Below, piece after piece: positions 1 through 8,316 of a stretch of 64,000 nt of DNA. Under the pieces are notes generated by a model. It did not search any database and was not told the DNA's origin. It saw only the letters and a program-made list of their open reading frames with translations. Source of the DNA: Alphaproteobacteria bacterium (lineage in GTDB: Bacteria > Pseudomonadota > Alphaproteobacteria > Rhizobiales > Aestuariivirgaceae); the NCBI GenBank assembly GCA_020441605.1, contig JAGRLX010000135.1:61375-125374 (forward strand). The letters are read 5' to 3'. Positions within the stretch are counted from its first letter, which is position 1. Each line of letters starts with the position of its first letter. Made by a program: the position numbers and the translations under genes.

Positions 1-339
1 GTCGAGATTGCTTTTCCCTAACCAGGGCTCCAGCAGCCGAACCGCATCCGCCCGCTCGAGGACCTGCACATCCGTGATACCCGGAAAGCGGCGGATAATT
101 GCCTCCGCTGCCTCAAGCTCACCCCGAACATCTACACCTTGGCGTTGTCGCACTTGAACAGTCACCTCGCGCGAAAGCCCCCCGGTCCAACTGCTTATCG
201 CCTCATCGATCAGAATCAGGGCACCGATGGCCAAGCACGCAAGGTAGCACATCACCGTCATCGCCACTGTCAAAGACCGTAGCGCGCCGGCATTGGCTGG
301 AATGATCGGCCCAGGCTTATGTGGCAAAGCCGTCCTCAT
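1..339 (-). CDS. ftsX: Cell division protein FtsX, N-terminal part (cut by window edge)
   Basis: About 113 residues are present before the gene runs off the window. The start ATG overlaps the ftsE stop in an ATGA junction, the usual ftsE-ftsX arrangement. The protein has a short cytoplasmic N-terminus, one transmembrane helix at about residues 24-45, and then the beginning of the periplasmic loop with the REVTVQV strand typical of FtsX, followed by an alpha/beta stretch. By family knowledge, FtsX is the membrane subunit of the FtsEX complex, which transmits ATP hydrolysis across the inner membrane to control septal peptidoglycan hydrolysis. The C-terminal helices lie outside the window, so integrity cannot be judged. 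Confidence 0.9.
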   Translation of the reverse strand, partial: MRTALPHKPGPIIPANAGALRSLTVAMTVMCYLACLAIGALILIDEAISSWTGGLSREVTVQVRQRQGVDVRGELEAAEAIIRRFPGITDVQVLERADAVRLLEPWLGKSNLD

Positions 340-992
340 GTCAGCCTCAATCGGCCCCGCTCCAAATGATAAACGGGTACGCGCGCCCGTTCTACGAGCC
401 CAAGGTCGTGGGTGGCGATCAACACCGTTGTCCCCAGACGATTGAGCTCGACAAACAAATGCAGCAAGCGATTGGCCAGCACTGGATCCACATTCCCTGT
501 TGGCTCATCGGCAACCAGCAGCTCCGGCTTGCCGATCACCGCGCGGGCGATGGCCGCCCGTTGCTTCTCGCCGCCCGACAATACGGGTGGATAGGCTCGG
601 GCCTGCTCAGCTAGCCCGACCCAGCTCAACAGGTCGTTCACATCGGTCCGGTACTGGGACTCGCTTTGGCCGGCCACGCGCAAGGGCAACGCGACATTAT
701 CGAAGGTCGTCAAGTGATCGAGAAGGCGGAACTCCTGAAACACGACCCCAATCCGGCGGCGGATGGCCGGCAAGCGTGCCCTTTTTATCGCAGCGACACT
801 CTCTCCAAACAGCCGTACTGAACCCCGTGTCGGCTTGAGGGTCAGAAACAAGAGCTTCAAGAGCGATGACTTCCCTGCGCCAGATGGACCTGTCAAAAAA
901 CAGAACTCACCGGTGTCCATATGAAAGTTGACATCTCTCAAGATTTCAGGTCCGTGGCCATAGCGCAGACCCACACTATCAAGCGTTAGCAC
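336..992 (-). CDS. ftsE: Cell division ATP-binding protein FtsE
   Basis: This is a 218-residue ABC ATPase. It has Walker A (GPSGAGKSSLLKLL, about residues 35-48), a Q-loop (VVFQEFRLLDHLTTFDNVALPL, characteristic of FtsE), the signature LSGGEKQRAAIARAV and Walker B (LLVADEPTGNVD). The start is a GTG at 992, preceded by an AGGGGAA ribosome-binding site. FtsE binds FtsX and FtsZ and energises the division-site complex. It is followed by ftsX with a 4-bp overlap, so the two are co-translated. It diverges from the zinc-ribbon gene; the shared upstream region holds a perfect TTAA-N7-TTAA box, suggesting cell-cycle control. Confidence 0.95.
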   Translation of the reverse strand: MLTLDSVGLRYGHGPEILRDVNFHMDTGEFCFLTGPSGAGKSSLLKLLFLTLKPTRGSVRLFGESVAAIKRARLPAIRRRIGVVFQEFRLLDHLTTFDNVALPLRVAGQSESQYRTDVNDLLSWVGLAEQARAYPPVLSGGEKQRAAIARAVIGKPELLVADEPTGNVDPVLANRLLHLFVELNRLGTTVLIATHDLGLVERARVPVYHLERGRLRLT

Positions 993-1037
993 AGCATGAC
1001 TTCCCCTCGCCGCGACGACAGTTCAGCATACCCGCCG

Positions 1038-1052
1038 TTAACGGAACATTAA
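1038..1052. promoter_or_regulatory. CtrA-type binding box, TTAA-N7-TTAA
   Basis: The sequence TTAACGGAACATTAA has two TTAA half-sites separated by exactly seven bases. This is the consensus recognised by the cell-cycle regulator CtrA in Alphaproteobacteria. It lies 46 bp upstream of ftsE and 72 bp upstream of the ATG chosen for the zinc-ribbon protein gene. The match is seen directly; binding is inferred. Confidence 0.6.
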
Positions 1053-1123
1053 CCGTGATTGCTGTTAGCCTATCCCGGCAAAGATATGGCATCCAGATCA
1101 ATCATCACAGTACAACTCCGTAC

Positions 1124-1834
1124 ATGATCATCACCTGTCCGTCCTGCAGTACAAGGTATGACCTCCCCGGTTCCCGGCTGGGCGTCGATGCGACAATGAT
1201 CAAATGTGCTGCATGTGGCTATGGCTGGTTGGAGGGCAAGGCCACTGAAATCACCACGACACCCAACATCCCGACGCCGGCCTCTATCAATGGTGCCTAC
1301 GAGCCTGACTCTGAAATCCGGCGCTTGGTGAACGCCACGCGGGAAGCGCAAGAAGTTTTTGCAGTTCAACGCACGGCAAGACTACGGCGCATGGCTGCCT
1401 GGTATAGTTTGGGTGTTGCAGTCATCCTGCCTATCGCGTTTGCATTCGTGTCGCCCGAAACTGTCGTGAAAATCGCCCCTGCGGCCATCAAGGCCTACGC
1501 GGCATTGGGCCATACCGTCAATATTTATGGTCTCGACCTCCGCAGCATAGAGATGCAACATATGCTGGTCGACGGCACACGGATTCTGGCCGTCAAGGGG
1601 GAAATTGCAAACACATCGGGACAGGAACGTAAGATTCCGTGGCTTCGATTCGGCCTGAACAACGACGAAGGCTCGGAAGTCTATAGTTGGACGCTCGACG
1701 CTGGCGCCCGCCCCTTGAAATCCGGAGAGATCACCAATTTCGTAACCCGCGTTGCCTCTCCACCGGAAACTGCCAAAGACCTGCAAATTCGCTTTGCCCA
1801 TGCAAACGAAATCGGCTCAAATACCCAACCATGA
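1124..1834 (+). CDS. MJ0042-type zinc-ribbon, single-pass membrane protein
   Basis: The protein has about 236 residues. It opens with the zinc-finger pattern MIITCPSCSTRYDLP, followed by IKCAACGYGW, giving two CxxC pairs as in the MJ0042 finger-like family. A transmembrane helix lies at about residues 110-130 (WYSLGVAVILPIAFAFV). The C-terminal domain of about 100 residues resembles the DUF3426-type periplasmic domain often found with this finger. I chose the ATG at 1124 because the family begins right before the first CxxC; a GTG at 1055 would add 23 unrelated residues and run close to the CtrA-type box. The stop overlaps the hpt start (ATGA). Function is unknown. Confidence 0.8.
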   Translation: MIITCPSCSTRYDLPGSRLGVDATMIKCAACGYGWLEGKATEITTTPNIPTPASINGAYEPDSEIRRLVNATREAQEVFAVQRTARLRRMAAWYSLGVAVILPIAFAFVSPETVVKIAPAAIKAYAALGHTVNIYGLDLRSIEMQHMLVDGTRILAVKGEIANTSGQERKIPWLRFGLNNDEGSEVYSWTLDAGARPLKSGEITNFVTRVASPPETAKDLQIRFAHANEIGSNTQP

Positions 1835-2388
1835 GCGAACATGTCATCGAAGGTCATCGAATCGGCGTTCTCTTTTCAGAAGCCGAAATAGCAGAGCGCA
1901 TCGGCCAACTCGCACGCAGCATAGCAGCGTGCAAGCCGAGGAAGTTGCTCGTAGTGCCTGTCCTAAAAGGAAGTTTTGTTTTTGCTGCCGATCTTATCCG
2001 CGCCATGCACCATGCTGGACTCTCTCCCGAAGTGGACTTCATGATTCTGTCCAGCTATCGGTCCGGCACGCGGTCGTCGGGCCACGTACAAGTTCTAAGA
2101 GACATCGAGTCCCCGGTTGAAGGGCGCGACATACTCCTTGTCGATGATATTCTGGAATCCGGTCGTACCATTGCGTTTGCCAAGGACCTACTGACCGCTC
2201 GGGGTGCTTCAAAAGTTCATACAGCGGTGCTGTTGAACAAGCCCGGGCATTTGGCCGCGAACATTGCAGCCGACTTTCAGTGCTTCGAATGTCCCGACAA
2301 GTTTGTCGTTGGCTACGGCATGGATATGGCTCATCAATTCCGAGAGTTACCATATGTGGGACACGTCCTTGGCCCTGCTAGTGAATGA
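1831..2388 (+). CDS. hpt: Hypoxanthine phosphoribosyltransferase
   Basis: This 185-residue type I phosphoribosyltransferase converts hypoxanthine or guanine plus PRPP to IMP or GMP in purine salvage. The PRPP-binding motif ILLVDDILESGRTI is intact at about residues 103-116. The N-terminal LLVVPVLKGSFVF strand-loop and the late 'YGMD' segment also fit the family. The start ATG at 1831 overlaps the stop of the zinc-ribbon gene by 4 bp, indicating a two-gene operon. The 3' end overlaps by 11 bp with the convergent last gene of the flagellar block. Confidence 0.92.
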   Translation: MSEHVIEGHRIGVLFSEAEIAERIGQLARSIAACKPRKLLVVPVLKGSFVFAADLIRAMHHAGLSPEVDFMILSSYRSGTRSSGHVQVLRDIESPVEGRDILLVDDILESGRTIAFAKDLLTARGASKVHTAVLLNKPGHLAANIAADFQCFECPDKFVVGYGMDMAHQFRELPYVGHVLGPASE

Positions 2389-2578
2389 GTGTCCCCACCA
2401 CAAAGCCAAGGCTTGCCATTGCTGATCCCATAATGAATCCGCCAAACACCGCGAAGAACAAGCTGTTCGGCTGACAGTCGCTCCGTTGCCGGCGAATTTC
2501 AAATAGGGCCCTCAAGGCAATTACCTCGAGGTGATCCCTCGGCATGTCCCTGAGCCTTGATATGGAATCGGCATTCAT
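2378..2578 (-). CDS. Small one-helix membrane protein at the end of the flagellar block
   Basis: This predicted protein has 66 residues. The N-terminal half is charged (MNADSISRLRDMPRDHLEV...) and the C-terminal half is one glycine-rich transmembrane helix ending in VVGTLIH. The ATG at 2578 is preceded by GGAG at about 10 bp; a TTG at 2584 is an alternative start. It follows the tail-anchored protein gene by 66 bp on the same strand and overlaps the 3' end of convergent hpt. It is probably the last gene of the flagellar operon, but I do not recognise its family. Confidence 0.5.
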   Translation of the reverse strand: MNADSISRLRDMPRDHLEVIALRALFEIRRQRSDCQPNSLFFAVFGGFIMGSAMASLGFVVGTLIH

Positions 2579-2644
2579 CTTCAAGCAACTCCTGCATTCT
2601 CAGTTGCTCGCACCGCAAGAAGTGTGCCATCCCGTACAACCCCT

Positions 2645-3244
2645 TCATGCTGCAATCGAGATCACAAGACAGAAAACGACCCCAACGAAGCTGATCAAGA
2701 CCACAACCATCCACCTAAACCACCTACGCAACGACAGCGTTCCCAACGATCCATCCAGTGCCGACGCTCGATCGGCTTCGCTCGCCGAGAAAAGCCGAAT
2801 GCTCTCAGATACATCTGATTTGCGTGGATCGACGCCCGTATTGTTGGGCGAGACTGACCTCCATTTTGGCGTTATGGCCCGTGGGGGCAAATCAATCCGA
2901 GTAGGCCGTTTCGGCTCAACCTTTTGACTCGCCAAGGCCGCAAGCATTTGTCCCGACAATCCTCTTGGCACGATTGGAGGGCCAAATGTTCCTGCTCTGA
3001 GAAAGCCTTGACCGTGCAAGAGACGGCGGACAGCCAGACCATCACCCGAGAGCCGTACCAGCCGACACTCGTCGGTTTCTACCCCCTCGCGAAGTCCACC
3101 AAACCTCACCTGCTCGCCCAAAAAGGCTGCTGCGTCCAAATTGGCCCGCACAACCGCTGCCGTGCGGGTCGAATCCCCGGAGCCGATGAGCCCCGGAGGA
3201 TCGGGCAACTTACCCTCTGGCTTGACCGAAGGTTCACTGCCCAT
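2645..3244 (-). CDS. Uncharacterised tail-anchored protein of the flagellar block
   Basis: The protein has about 199 residues and I do not recognise it. It is soluble and polar for about 170 residues, with a conserved-looking core (VRANLDAAAFLGEQVRFGG and GQGFLRAGTFGPPIVPRG). It ends in a single hydrophobic helix (MVVVLISFVGVVFCLVISI) directly after the basic SLRRWFRW. That arrangement predicts a cytoplasmic domain held by a C-terminal membrane anchor. The start is uncertain: the ATG at 3244 overlaps the preceding gene by 11 bp, and a TTG at 3292 would overlap by 59 bp. Gene order and strand tie it to flagellar export and rod genes. Confidence 0.65.
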   Translation of the reverse strand: MGSEPSVKPEGKLPDPPGLIGSGDSTRTAAVVRANLDAAAFLGEQVRFGGLREGVETDECRLVRLSGDGLAVRRLLHGQGFLRAGTFGPPIVPRGLSGQMLAALASQKVEPKRPTRIDLPPRAITPKWRSVSPNNTGVDPRKSDVSESIRLFSASEADRASALDGSLGTLSLRRWFRWMVVVLISFVGVVFCLVISIAA

Positions 3245-3719
3245 CGCCTTGCTTGCCAATCCAATTCGTCCTGATGTCCTCCTTGCGGACAAAATTCAAT
3301 TGTTGGATCAGTGCGGTACGCACCACCGCACCTCCCATGCGCTCATTTGCCAACTTGGTGATGGACTCAGTCAGAAGGTCGAGTTCCTTTGCACGTACGC
3401 GCCGGAAGTCAACCTCGGGAAACGAGTAGACCGCGCGGAAAATCGCATCCACCAGGTAGGGCACGGGCTCAAGATTGAGTTCCTCGAGCCGTGCGCGGTC
3501 TGCCGCGAACGACAACTGAATGATGACATAACCCAGTATCTCGCCGCCTCGAACCATCGGCACACTCGTCATCTCGGTCTTGAGTTCTTCAACACCGCGG
3601 TCTTCAGTCTCCTGATCACTGCTCGAGACGTCTCGACTGCTTACAAACTCGAAGGAGAGAAATGCCGATCCGGCCGTGACAATGGCTACCCATACTCCGA
3701 TCAGCGCCAGACGCAACAT
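3234..3719 (-). CDS. Membrane-anchored protein with a FliL-like C-terminal domain
   Basis: This 161-residue protein has an N-terminal membrane helix (LALIGVWVAIVTAGSAFLSF), a short acidic linker and a periplasmic domain of about 115 residues. The domain contains VPYLVDAIFRAVYSFPEVDF and ends in a stretch (RTALIQQLNFVRKEDIR) that loosely recalls the C-terminal half of FliL. A conventional fliL gene is present elsewhere in the window (24246-24806), so this would be a second, divergent member. Its start overlaps the stop of the FlgN-like gene by one base. The FliL relation is inferred from topology and pattern, not from a search. Confidence 0.65.
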   Translation of the reverse strand: MLRLALIGVWVAIVTAGSAFLSFEFVSSRDVSSSDQETEDRGVEELKTEMTSVPMVRGGEILGYVIIQLSFAADRARLEELNLEPVPYLVDAIFRAVYSFPEVDFRRVRAKELDLLTESITKLANERMGGAVVRTALIQQLNFVRKEDIRTNWIGKQGDGQ

Positions 3720-4126
3720 CAGTACTTGCGAACCGTGGAAACCAGGCCTCGACTGTAGGTACCGTCAGACTCCGCCTGGTTGATGCAATCAACAATGATG
3801 CCAGCAACATGGGCGAGTGCGTCCAGATGAGACTTGAGCAGCCGTTCGTTACGCTCGAGAGTGGGCTTCAGCTTTTCCCATTTCCCTGCCGCCCGCTGCA
3901 AGACATCGGAAGATCCGCAAATGCGTCGTGCATTTAGCAGATCACGCATCAACTGGTGCTTTTGCTCCATGATTTCCCGGTGTGAACAAATGCGCTGCTC
4001 ACACAAGATCCGATTTTCCTCCTCAACTACCGCCTCCAGCCGTGAAAGCACAGACTCCAACGCGACTACGCCAGACTCCGGCAATGTAGGCCGCGGGCCT
4101 ACGGCATCAGAACTCTCGATTGTCAT
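3719..4126 (-). CDS. flgN: FlgN-like flagellar chaperone
   Basis: The protein has 135 residues and is almost entirely helical. An acidic N-terminus is followed by long amphipathic helices (LESVLSRLEAVVEEENRIL and LKPTLERNERLLKSHLDAL) and a C-terminal YSRGLVSTVRKY. Length, helix pattern and position after the rod-binding gene fit FlgN, which escorts the hook-filament junction proteins FlgK and FlgL to the export gate. I chose the ATG at 4126, which leaves 17 bp to the flgJ stop; an upstream start at 4189 would overlap flgJ. Sequence conservation in this family is low, so the name is moderately certain. Confidence 0.65.
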   Translation of the reverse strand: MTIESSDAVGPRPTLPESGVVALESVLSRLEAVVEEENRILCEQRICSHREIMEQKHQLMRDLLNARRICGSSDVLQRAAGKWEKLKPTLERNERLLKSHLDALAHVAGIIVDCINQAESDGTYSRGLVSTVRKY

Positions 4127-4143
4127 TGCTCTCTCCCAACAGT

Positions 4144-4716
4144 TCACCCCACAAAACTGCGGATCGTTGTCGCCCCAAAATATGGCCATTGGGCCGCCCT
4201 GTCCTCACGCGCGCCGGCCTGCGGCAGGTGCGCCTCAATCGCCTCAGCCAAACCGATCCCACCGGCATCGGAAAATAGAGAAGCCATGTGATCTGCTGCA
4301 AAGGATCGCCAAATACTTCCCGCAAGACCCTCGCCAAAAGCTCCGGTTTCCTCCTTCGGCAAAATAGACTCCAGCATGTTTCGCAAGAGGACCGCTTCAA
4401 AATTTCGGGATACAGAGTCAAGTCCACCGTGACCACGGGATGAAACAGCAGCATTTGCCATCGACGTGAGTCTATCGCGCGATTCCTGAGCCATGTCAGG
4501 ATCGGCCGCCGCAAGCACGCCTCCAATCAAATCCGAAGGCCCGGTCACCCCTCCCACACCCCTTCCGCCTATGGCAAGTACGTCGCCAAAACGCGCTTCC
4601 GAGACGTTCTTCGACGCCGCAATGGACTTGAACCGCTCCCTCGCCGCAGCTATTTGATTTTCAGAAGCCGCGTTCATTACCCCGACCAAAAGGTCTGTTG
4701 ACAAAGCTACAGCCAT
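4144..4716 (-). CDS. flgJ: Rod-binding protein FlgJ (no muramidase domain)
   Basis: The protein has 190 residues. The rod-binding domain lies at about residues 105-170, with the typical FEAVLLRNMLESILPKE motif and a GSIWRSFAADHMASL segment. It lacks the C-terminal muramidase domain of enterobacterial FlgJ; the peptidoglycan-cutting function is probably supplied by the separate transglycosylase at 13374-13949. It acts in the periplasm as a cap or scaffold for rod assembly. It lies 1 bp after the FliJ-like gene and 17 bp before the FlgN-like gene. Confidence 0.85.
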   Translation of the reverse strand: MAVALSTDLLVGVMNAASENQIAAARERFKSIAASKNVSEARFGDVLAIGGRGVGGVTGPSDLIGGVLAAADPDMAQESRDRLTSMANAAVSSRGHGGLDSVSRNFEAVLLRNMLESILPKEETGAFGEGLAGSIWRSFAADHMASLFSDAGGIGLAEAIEAHLPQAGAREDRAAQWPYFGATTIRSFVG

Positions 4717-4717
4717 T

Positions 4718-5155
4718 TCACTCCCCCTCGCCTCCCTTCAGAAGACCTGATATGCCTTGCGGGAAGCTGCCCTCAGACCGAATTCCCAGATCCTCAAGCA
4801 GCTCAGTCATCTCCGCCTTACGCTCTCGTTCACGACGAGCCAGCTGAGCGAGCTCTTGCGATCGCTTCTCCCTTATCCCGGACGCCATCGCTGCCGAGGC
4901 CAAGCTGACCAACTCACCATCGATCCGATCTATCGCCTCCTGCAGCCCAACCACCCTCCGAGCAAGCGCCAATCCCAGTAGTGGCTCCATTGAACTAAGC
5001 CGCCCGACGGCATCCACGAGCGCCTCAAGGTCGGACACCAGCGCCTCACGCCGCAAACCTGCAACAGATATCCGACGAAGGATCTCTGTCTTGAGACGAT
5101 ACTGAGAAAGACTGATCGATCGCAGACGACGTTCCCGATCCTCAGAACTGCCCAT
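4718..5155 (-). CDS. Coiled-coil flagellar export protein, FliJ-like
   Basis: The protein has 145 residues and is very rich in Arg, Glu and Leu. It forms two long helices (about residues 5-45 and 60-120, the second with QELAQLARRERERKAEM), as in FliJ, the stalk of the export ATPase. No other fliJ is seen in the window although fliI and fliH are present. The ATG at 5155 overlaps the end of fliR by 14 bp. Assignment rests on size, coiled-coil character and place in the export operon; the direct sequence match to FliJ is weak. Confidence 0.5.
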   Translation of the reverse strand: MGSSEDRERRLRSISLSQYRLKTEILRRISVAGLRREALVSDLEALVDAVGRLSSMEPLLGLALARRVVGLQEAIDRIDGELVSLASAAMASGIREKRSQELAQLARRERERKAEMTELLEDLGIRSEGSFPQGISGLLKGGEGE

Positions 5156-5897
5156 GGACCAACCACGACTCGTAAGCGGAGACGAACAACCTGAGCCAAT
5201 CAGGAAACACCAAGATAAAAACCCACAATCCTCCGAGCACCACCACACCTGTGGATACGAAATAGACCTGCAATTGAGGTGTGAACTTGCCGGCAAACCC
5301 CATCGCCAAATTCACCGTTATCGCGTAAGCCGCGAAAGGCGCCGCAAGCCGAAGACCCAACACAGTCGTTTCTGCAACGGCATCCGTCAGGGATTGAAGA
5401 AGCCACGCTGGGTCTGGAAACACCCGCACCGGGAATGCATCATAGGACTGGGCAATCGCCAACAACATCTCACCATGCAGTCCGAGTGACAAGATGAACA
5501 TCGTTGAAGACAAGGATACCAACGTCGCAATCGGCACAGTGGCTTCACTGTCGTCAACCGGCAAACCTGGTATACCGGCGAGCCCGATAGCATTCGCGGC
5601 AAAGGTCGCCGCAAACTGAGCCCCCAGAAGAAAGCACCGCGTTATGAGTCCGAACGTGATTCCGATCATAACCTCATTGACGACCAGCAGTAGTTTCACT
5701 TCCCTGGCAACCTCCCTCATATCCTCGACCACCGCACCCGCGAGAAGCGGCACCAAGGACAGAGACAGAGCCAGAGCTACTAACAATCGCGCCTTAACGG
5801 GCAAGCGTGCACTACCAAGTCCCGGCGCAAGCATAACGCACCCTCCGACCCGGCTGAAGATCAGCCACGCCGCCAGCAGGGCATCCTGCAAGGTCAC
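5142..5897 (-). CDS. fliR: Flagellar export gate protein FliR
   Basis: This 251-residue polytopic membrane protein has about six hydrophobic segments. Typical FliR features are the early F(S)[13 protein letters not shown] segment, [20 protein letters not shown], and the mid-protein [12 protein letters not shown] stretch. FliR joins FliP and FliQ in the core of the type III export gate. Its start overlaps the flhA stop by 4 bp and its end overlaps the FliJ-like gene by 14 bp, so the genes are translated together. Confidence 0.93.
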   Translation of the reverse strand: MTLQDALLAAWLIFSRVGGCVMLAPGLGSARLPVKARLLVALALSLSLVPLLAGAVVEDMREVAREVKLLLVVNEVMIGITFGLITRCFLLGAQFAATFAANAIGLAGIPGLPVDDSEATVPIATLVSLSSTMFILSLGLHGEMLLAIAQSYDAFPVRVFPDPAWLLQSLTDAVAETTVLGLRLAAPFAAYAITVNLAMGFAGKFTPQLQVYFVSTGVVVLGGLWVFILVFPDWLRLFVSAYESWLVHGQF

Positions 5898-7987
5898 GAC
5901 AGCGACCCTATGACTTCGATGCGGATGCTGCGAGCTATCTCGATGTGAGACAGAACGGGAAGGTTTGGAAAGAGCCGATCAACGATCATCCTTACGTAGG
6001 GACGGGCATCTGGCGCCGTCACAATCGCAAATGTTTCACCCTCATCCATGTGATGCTTCACAATCTTCGTGGCCTCTGCCGCAAATTGCTCAACAAGCCG
6101 CGGATCAATATCGAACTCGATCACATCTCCTTTGGCATCGCGCTTTAGACTCTGCAGGAAAGAAACATCCCAGCGATTACCCAATCTGATCACCCGCAGG
6201 ACACCGTCATGACCGAGGTCGCCGCAAATCTGTTGAGACATACGCATGCGTACATGCTCAACTATCGACTCTGGCTTACGCACATGAGGCGCGACCTCTG
6301 CAACTGCCTCAAGTATCAAATGCAGATTGCGGATAGACACCCGCTCGACCAGAAGAAGCTTCAATATGGCTTGCAAACTCGAAAATGAAAGCAAAGTTGG
6401 GCAAGTCTCATCAAGCAGCCGCTTGTACTCCGGCTCCAATCTGTCTCCCAATGCACGAAGATCCTTGTAGGAGAACAAGTGAGCCAGGTTGTTTCGTATG
6501 ACTTCCGAAAGATGTGTCAGCATCACAGACATCGTATCAACCGGATAGAGCCCTGAGGTTCGTAGTTCCTGGCTGAACATCTCCGGTATCCACATCGCCT
6601 CCATGCCAAAGGCGGGCTCCCGCGTCTCGTCGCCCGGGAGGTCCGGGCGCGGCCTGCTACCGAGAATGACCATTACATCACCGAGCTGCAGCTCGTAAGA
6701 AGCCGCCACTGTCCCATGAATCTTGATTGAATATGTCTTAGGTGGAAGAGACAGGTCGTCCGACAGCCGAATATCCGGGATGACAAAACCATATTGCTGA
6801 GCAAACTTGCGACGCATTTTGGCCACACGGTGTGACAACTCCCCATGGGCAACAAGCATCGCGGCGGAAAGCTGCCGACCCAGACAGAGTTCAATCTCAC
6901 TCGTCCGAAGCAGCTCTCGAACAGAGTTCCGCTCCTCGTCCTGCTTGACGACACTTGCCACCTGTTGACGTTCCTCCGCAGCCGCCCTGTCTCGCGTACG
7001 CTGACGTCCGATCATCAAAGCCGTTCCGACCATCACAGAGGCCAGACCCGCAAAAGGCAGAAACGGCATGGCGGGCAATAGCGACATGATGCCCAACAAC
7101 GCCGCAGCAACGAAAAGTGCCCGCGGATAGCCACCAAGTTGGCGCAGTACCGCCTCTTGAGCAGCTCCCTTGTTTCCGCCCTTGGAGACCAGCAGACCCG
7201 CAGCCAATGAAACGACCAGTGCTGGAATCTGCGTCACCAACCCGTCTCCGACCGACAGCTTGATATAAACGTCGGCGGCCTGTGACACATCCATGCCGTG
7301 GCGCACGGCACCAATCACTATCCCGCCAAAAATGTTGATGCAGGTGATGATGATGCCGGCGATCGCATCACCCCGCACGAACTTCGATGCGCCGTCCATG
7401 GATCCGAAAAAGGCACTCTCTTGCTCCAACTCGGATCTGCGATGGCGCGCCTCCTTGTCATCAATCAGGCCCGCCGAGAGGTCAGCATCGATCGCCATCT
7501 GCTTTCCCGGAATCGCATCGAGGGTGAACCTGGCACCAACCTCGGCAATTCGACTAGCCCCTTTTGTGATGACCAAGAAGTTGATGGTGATGAGAATCAG
7601 AAAGACGATAACGCCAATCACGAAGTCCCCGCTCATGACGAATCGCGAAAAGCCACCGACGACGTTGCCGGCAGCCGTCTCTCCCTGGTTTCCATTGGAG
7701 AGGATCAGGCGCGTTGTTGCGACATTCAGAGACAGCCGCAGCATCGTCGCAATCAACAAGACAGTTGGAAATGCCGAGAAGTCGAGTGGCCGCTGTATCC
7801 ACAGGGATACCATCAAAATCAGGACCGATAGAGAGATCGAAAAAGCCAGCCCCAAGTCCAGCAAGAAAGGCGGTACTGGCAAAAATAGGACAATGAGAAT
7901 CGCCGCCACGCCGGCGGCAAACCCGACTTCACGACTGCTACCTTCCTGACCAGCCCCTTGTCCTGATGGACCCACTGCAACTGCCAT
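5894..7987 (-). CDS. flhA: Flagellar export protein FlhA
   Basis: The protein has 697 residues, the usual FlhA length. The N-terminal half carries about eight transmembrane helices, including the family signature around [20 protein letters not shown] and the FHIPEP-region counterpart with [17 protein letters not shown]. The C-terminal half is the cytosolic substrate-docking domain (from about residue 340). FlhA is the major export-gate subunit and probably a proton channel. It lies 62 bp after fliQ and overlaps fliR by 4 bp. Confidence 0.96.
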   Translation of the reverse strand: MAVAVGPSGQGAGQEGSSREVGFAAGVAAILIVLFLPVPPFLLDLGLAFSISLSVLILMVSLWIQRPLDFSAFPTVLLIATMLRLSLNVATTRLILSNGNQGETAAGNVVGGFSRFVMSGDFVIGVIVFLILITINFLVITKGASRIAEVGARFTLDAIPGKQMAIDADLSAGLIDDKEARHRRSELEQESAFFGSMDGASKFVRGDAIAGIIITCINIFGGIVIGAVRHGMDVSQAADVYIKLSVGDGLVTQIPALVVSLAAGLLVSKGGNKGAAQEAVLRQLGGYPRALFVAAALLGIMSLLPAMPFLPFAGLASVMVGTALMIGRQRTRDRAAAEERQQVASVVKQDEERNSVRELLRTSEIELCLGRQLSAAMLVAHGELSHRVAKMRRKFAQQYGFVIPDIRLSDDLSLPPKTYSIKIHGTVAASYELQLGDVMVILGSRPRPDLPGDETREPAFGMEAMWIPEMFSQELRTSGLYPVDTMSVMLTHLSEVIRNNLAHLFSYKDLRALGDRLEPEYKRLLDETCPTLLSFSSLQAILKLLLVERVSIRNLHLILEAVAEVAPHVRKPESIVEHVRMRMSQQICGDLGHDGVLRVIRLGNRWDVSFLQSLKRDAKGDVIEFDIDPRLVEQFAAEATKIVKHHMDEGETFAIVTAPDARPYVRMIVDRLFPNLPVLSHIEIARSIRIEVIGSLS

Positions 7988-8049
7988 AGATCATTTCCAA
8001 GTTCAGGCGCAACTTGTCGGACTGGACATCCGGACCACCAATATCGCTC

Positions 8050-8316
8050 TCAGAACCCCGTCTCGATACGGGAAAAAACAATCTCCCCCAACGCATAGAT
8101 CTGCGAGGCGATCAACGGCGCCATGAGGAGCATTGCTCCGAACACCGCAAGTATTTTTGGCACGAAGGTCAGCGTCGCTTCCTGCACTTGCGTGAGTGCC
8201 TGGAGAAACGAGATTGCGATGCCCACAGCCATTGCCGCTCCAACAGCAGGGCCCGAACACACGATGACCGCCCAGATGGCGCTTGTAACCAACTCCAGAG
8301 CATCAGTTTCATTCAT
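8050..8316 (-). CDS. fliQ: Flagellar export protein FliQ
   Basis: This is an 88-residue protein with two transmembrane helices and the family pattern GIAISFLQALTQVQEATLTFVPK between them. It is a core subunit of the FliPQR export gate. The start ATG overlaps the flgD stop by 4 bp. The 62-bp gap before flhA shows no obvious regulatory signal. Confidence 0.94.
   Translation of the reverse strand: MNETDALELVTSAIWAVIVCSGPAVGAAMAVGIAISFLQALTQVQEATLTFVPKILAVFGAMLLMAPLIASQIYALGEIVFSRIETGF

Noticed and set aside
1055..1123. Longer N-terminus for the zinc-ribbon protein from a GTG at 1055
   Set aside because: The family begins directly before the first CxxC, and the added residues would start 3 bp from the CtrA-type box.
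3141..3758. Plus-strand open frame of 205 codons opposite the FliL-like gene
   Set aside because: The minus-strand genes here have membrane helices and operon-type overlaps; the plus frame has no ribosome site or recognisable domain.
7293..7949. Plus-strand open frame of 218 codons opposite flhA
   Set aside because: It lies wholly inside the highly conserved flhA gene on the other strand, and its product shows no family motifs.
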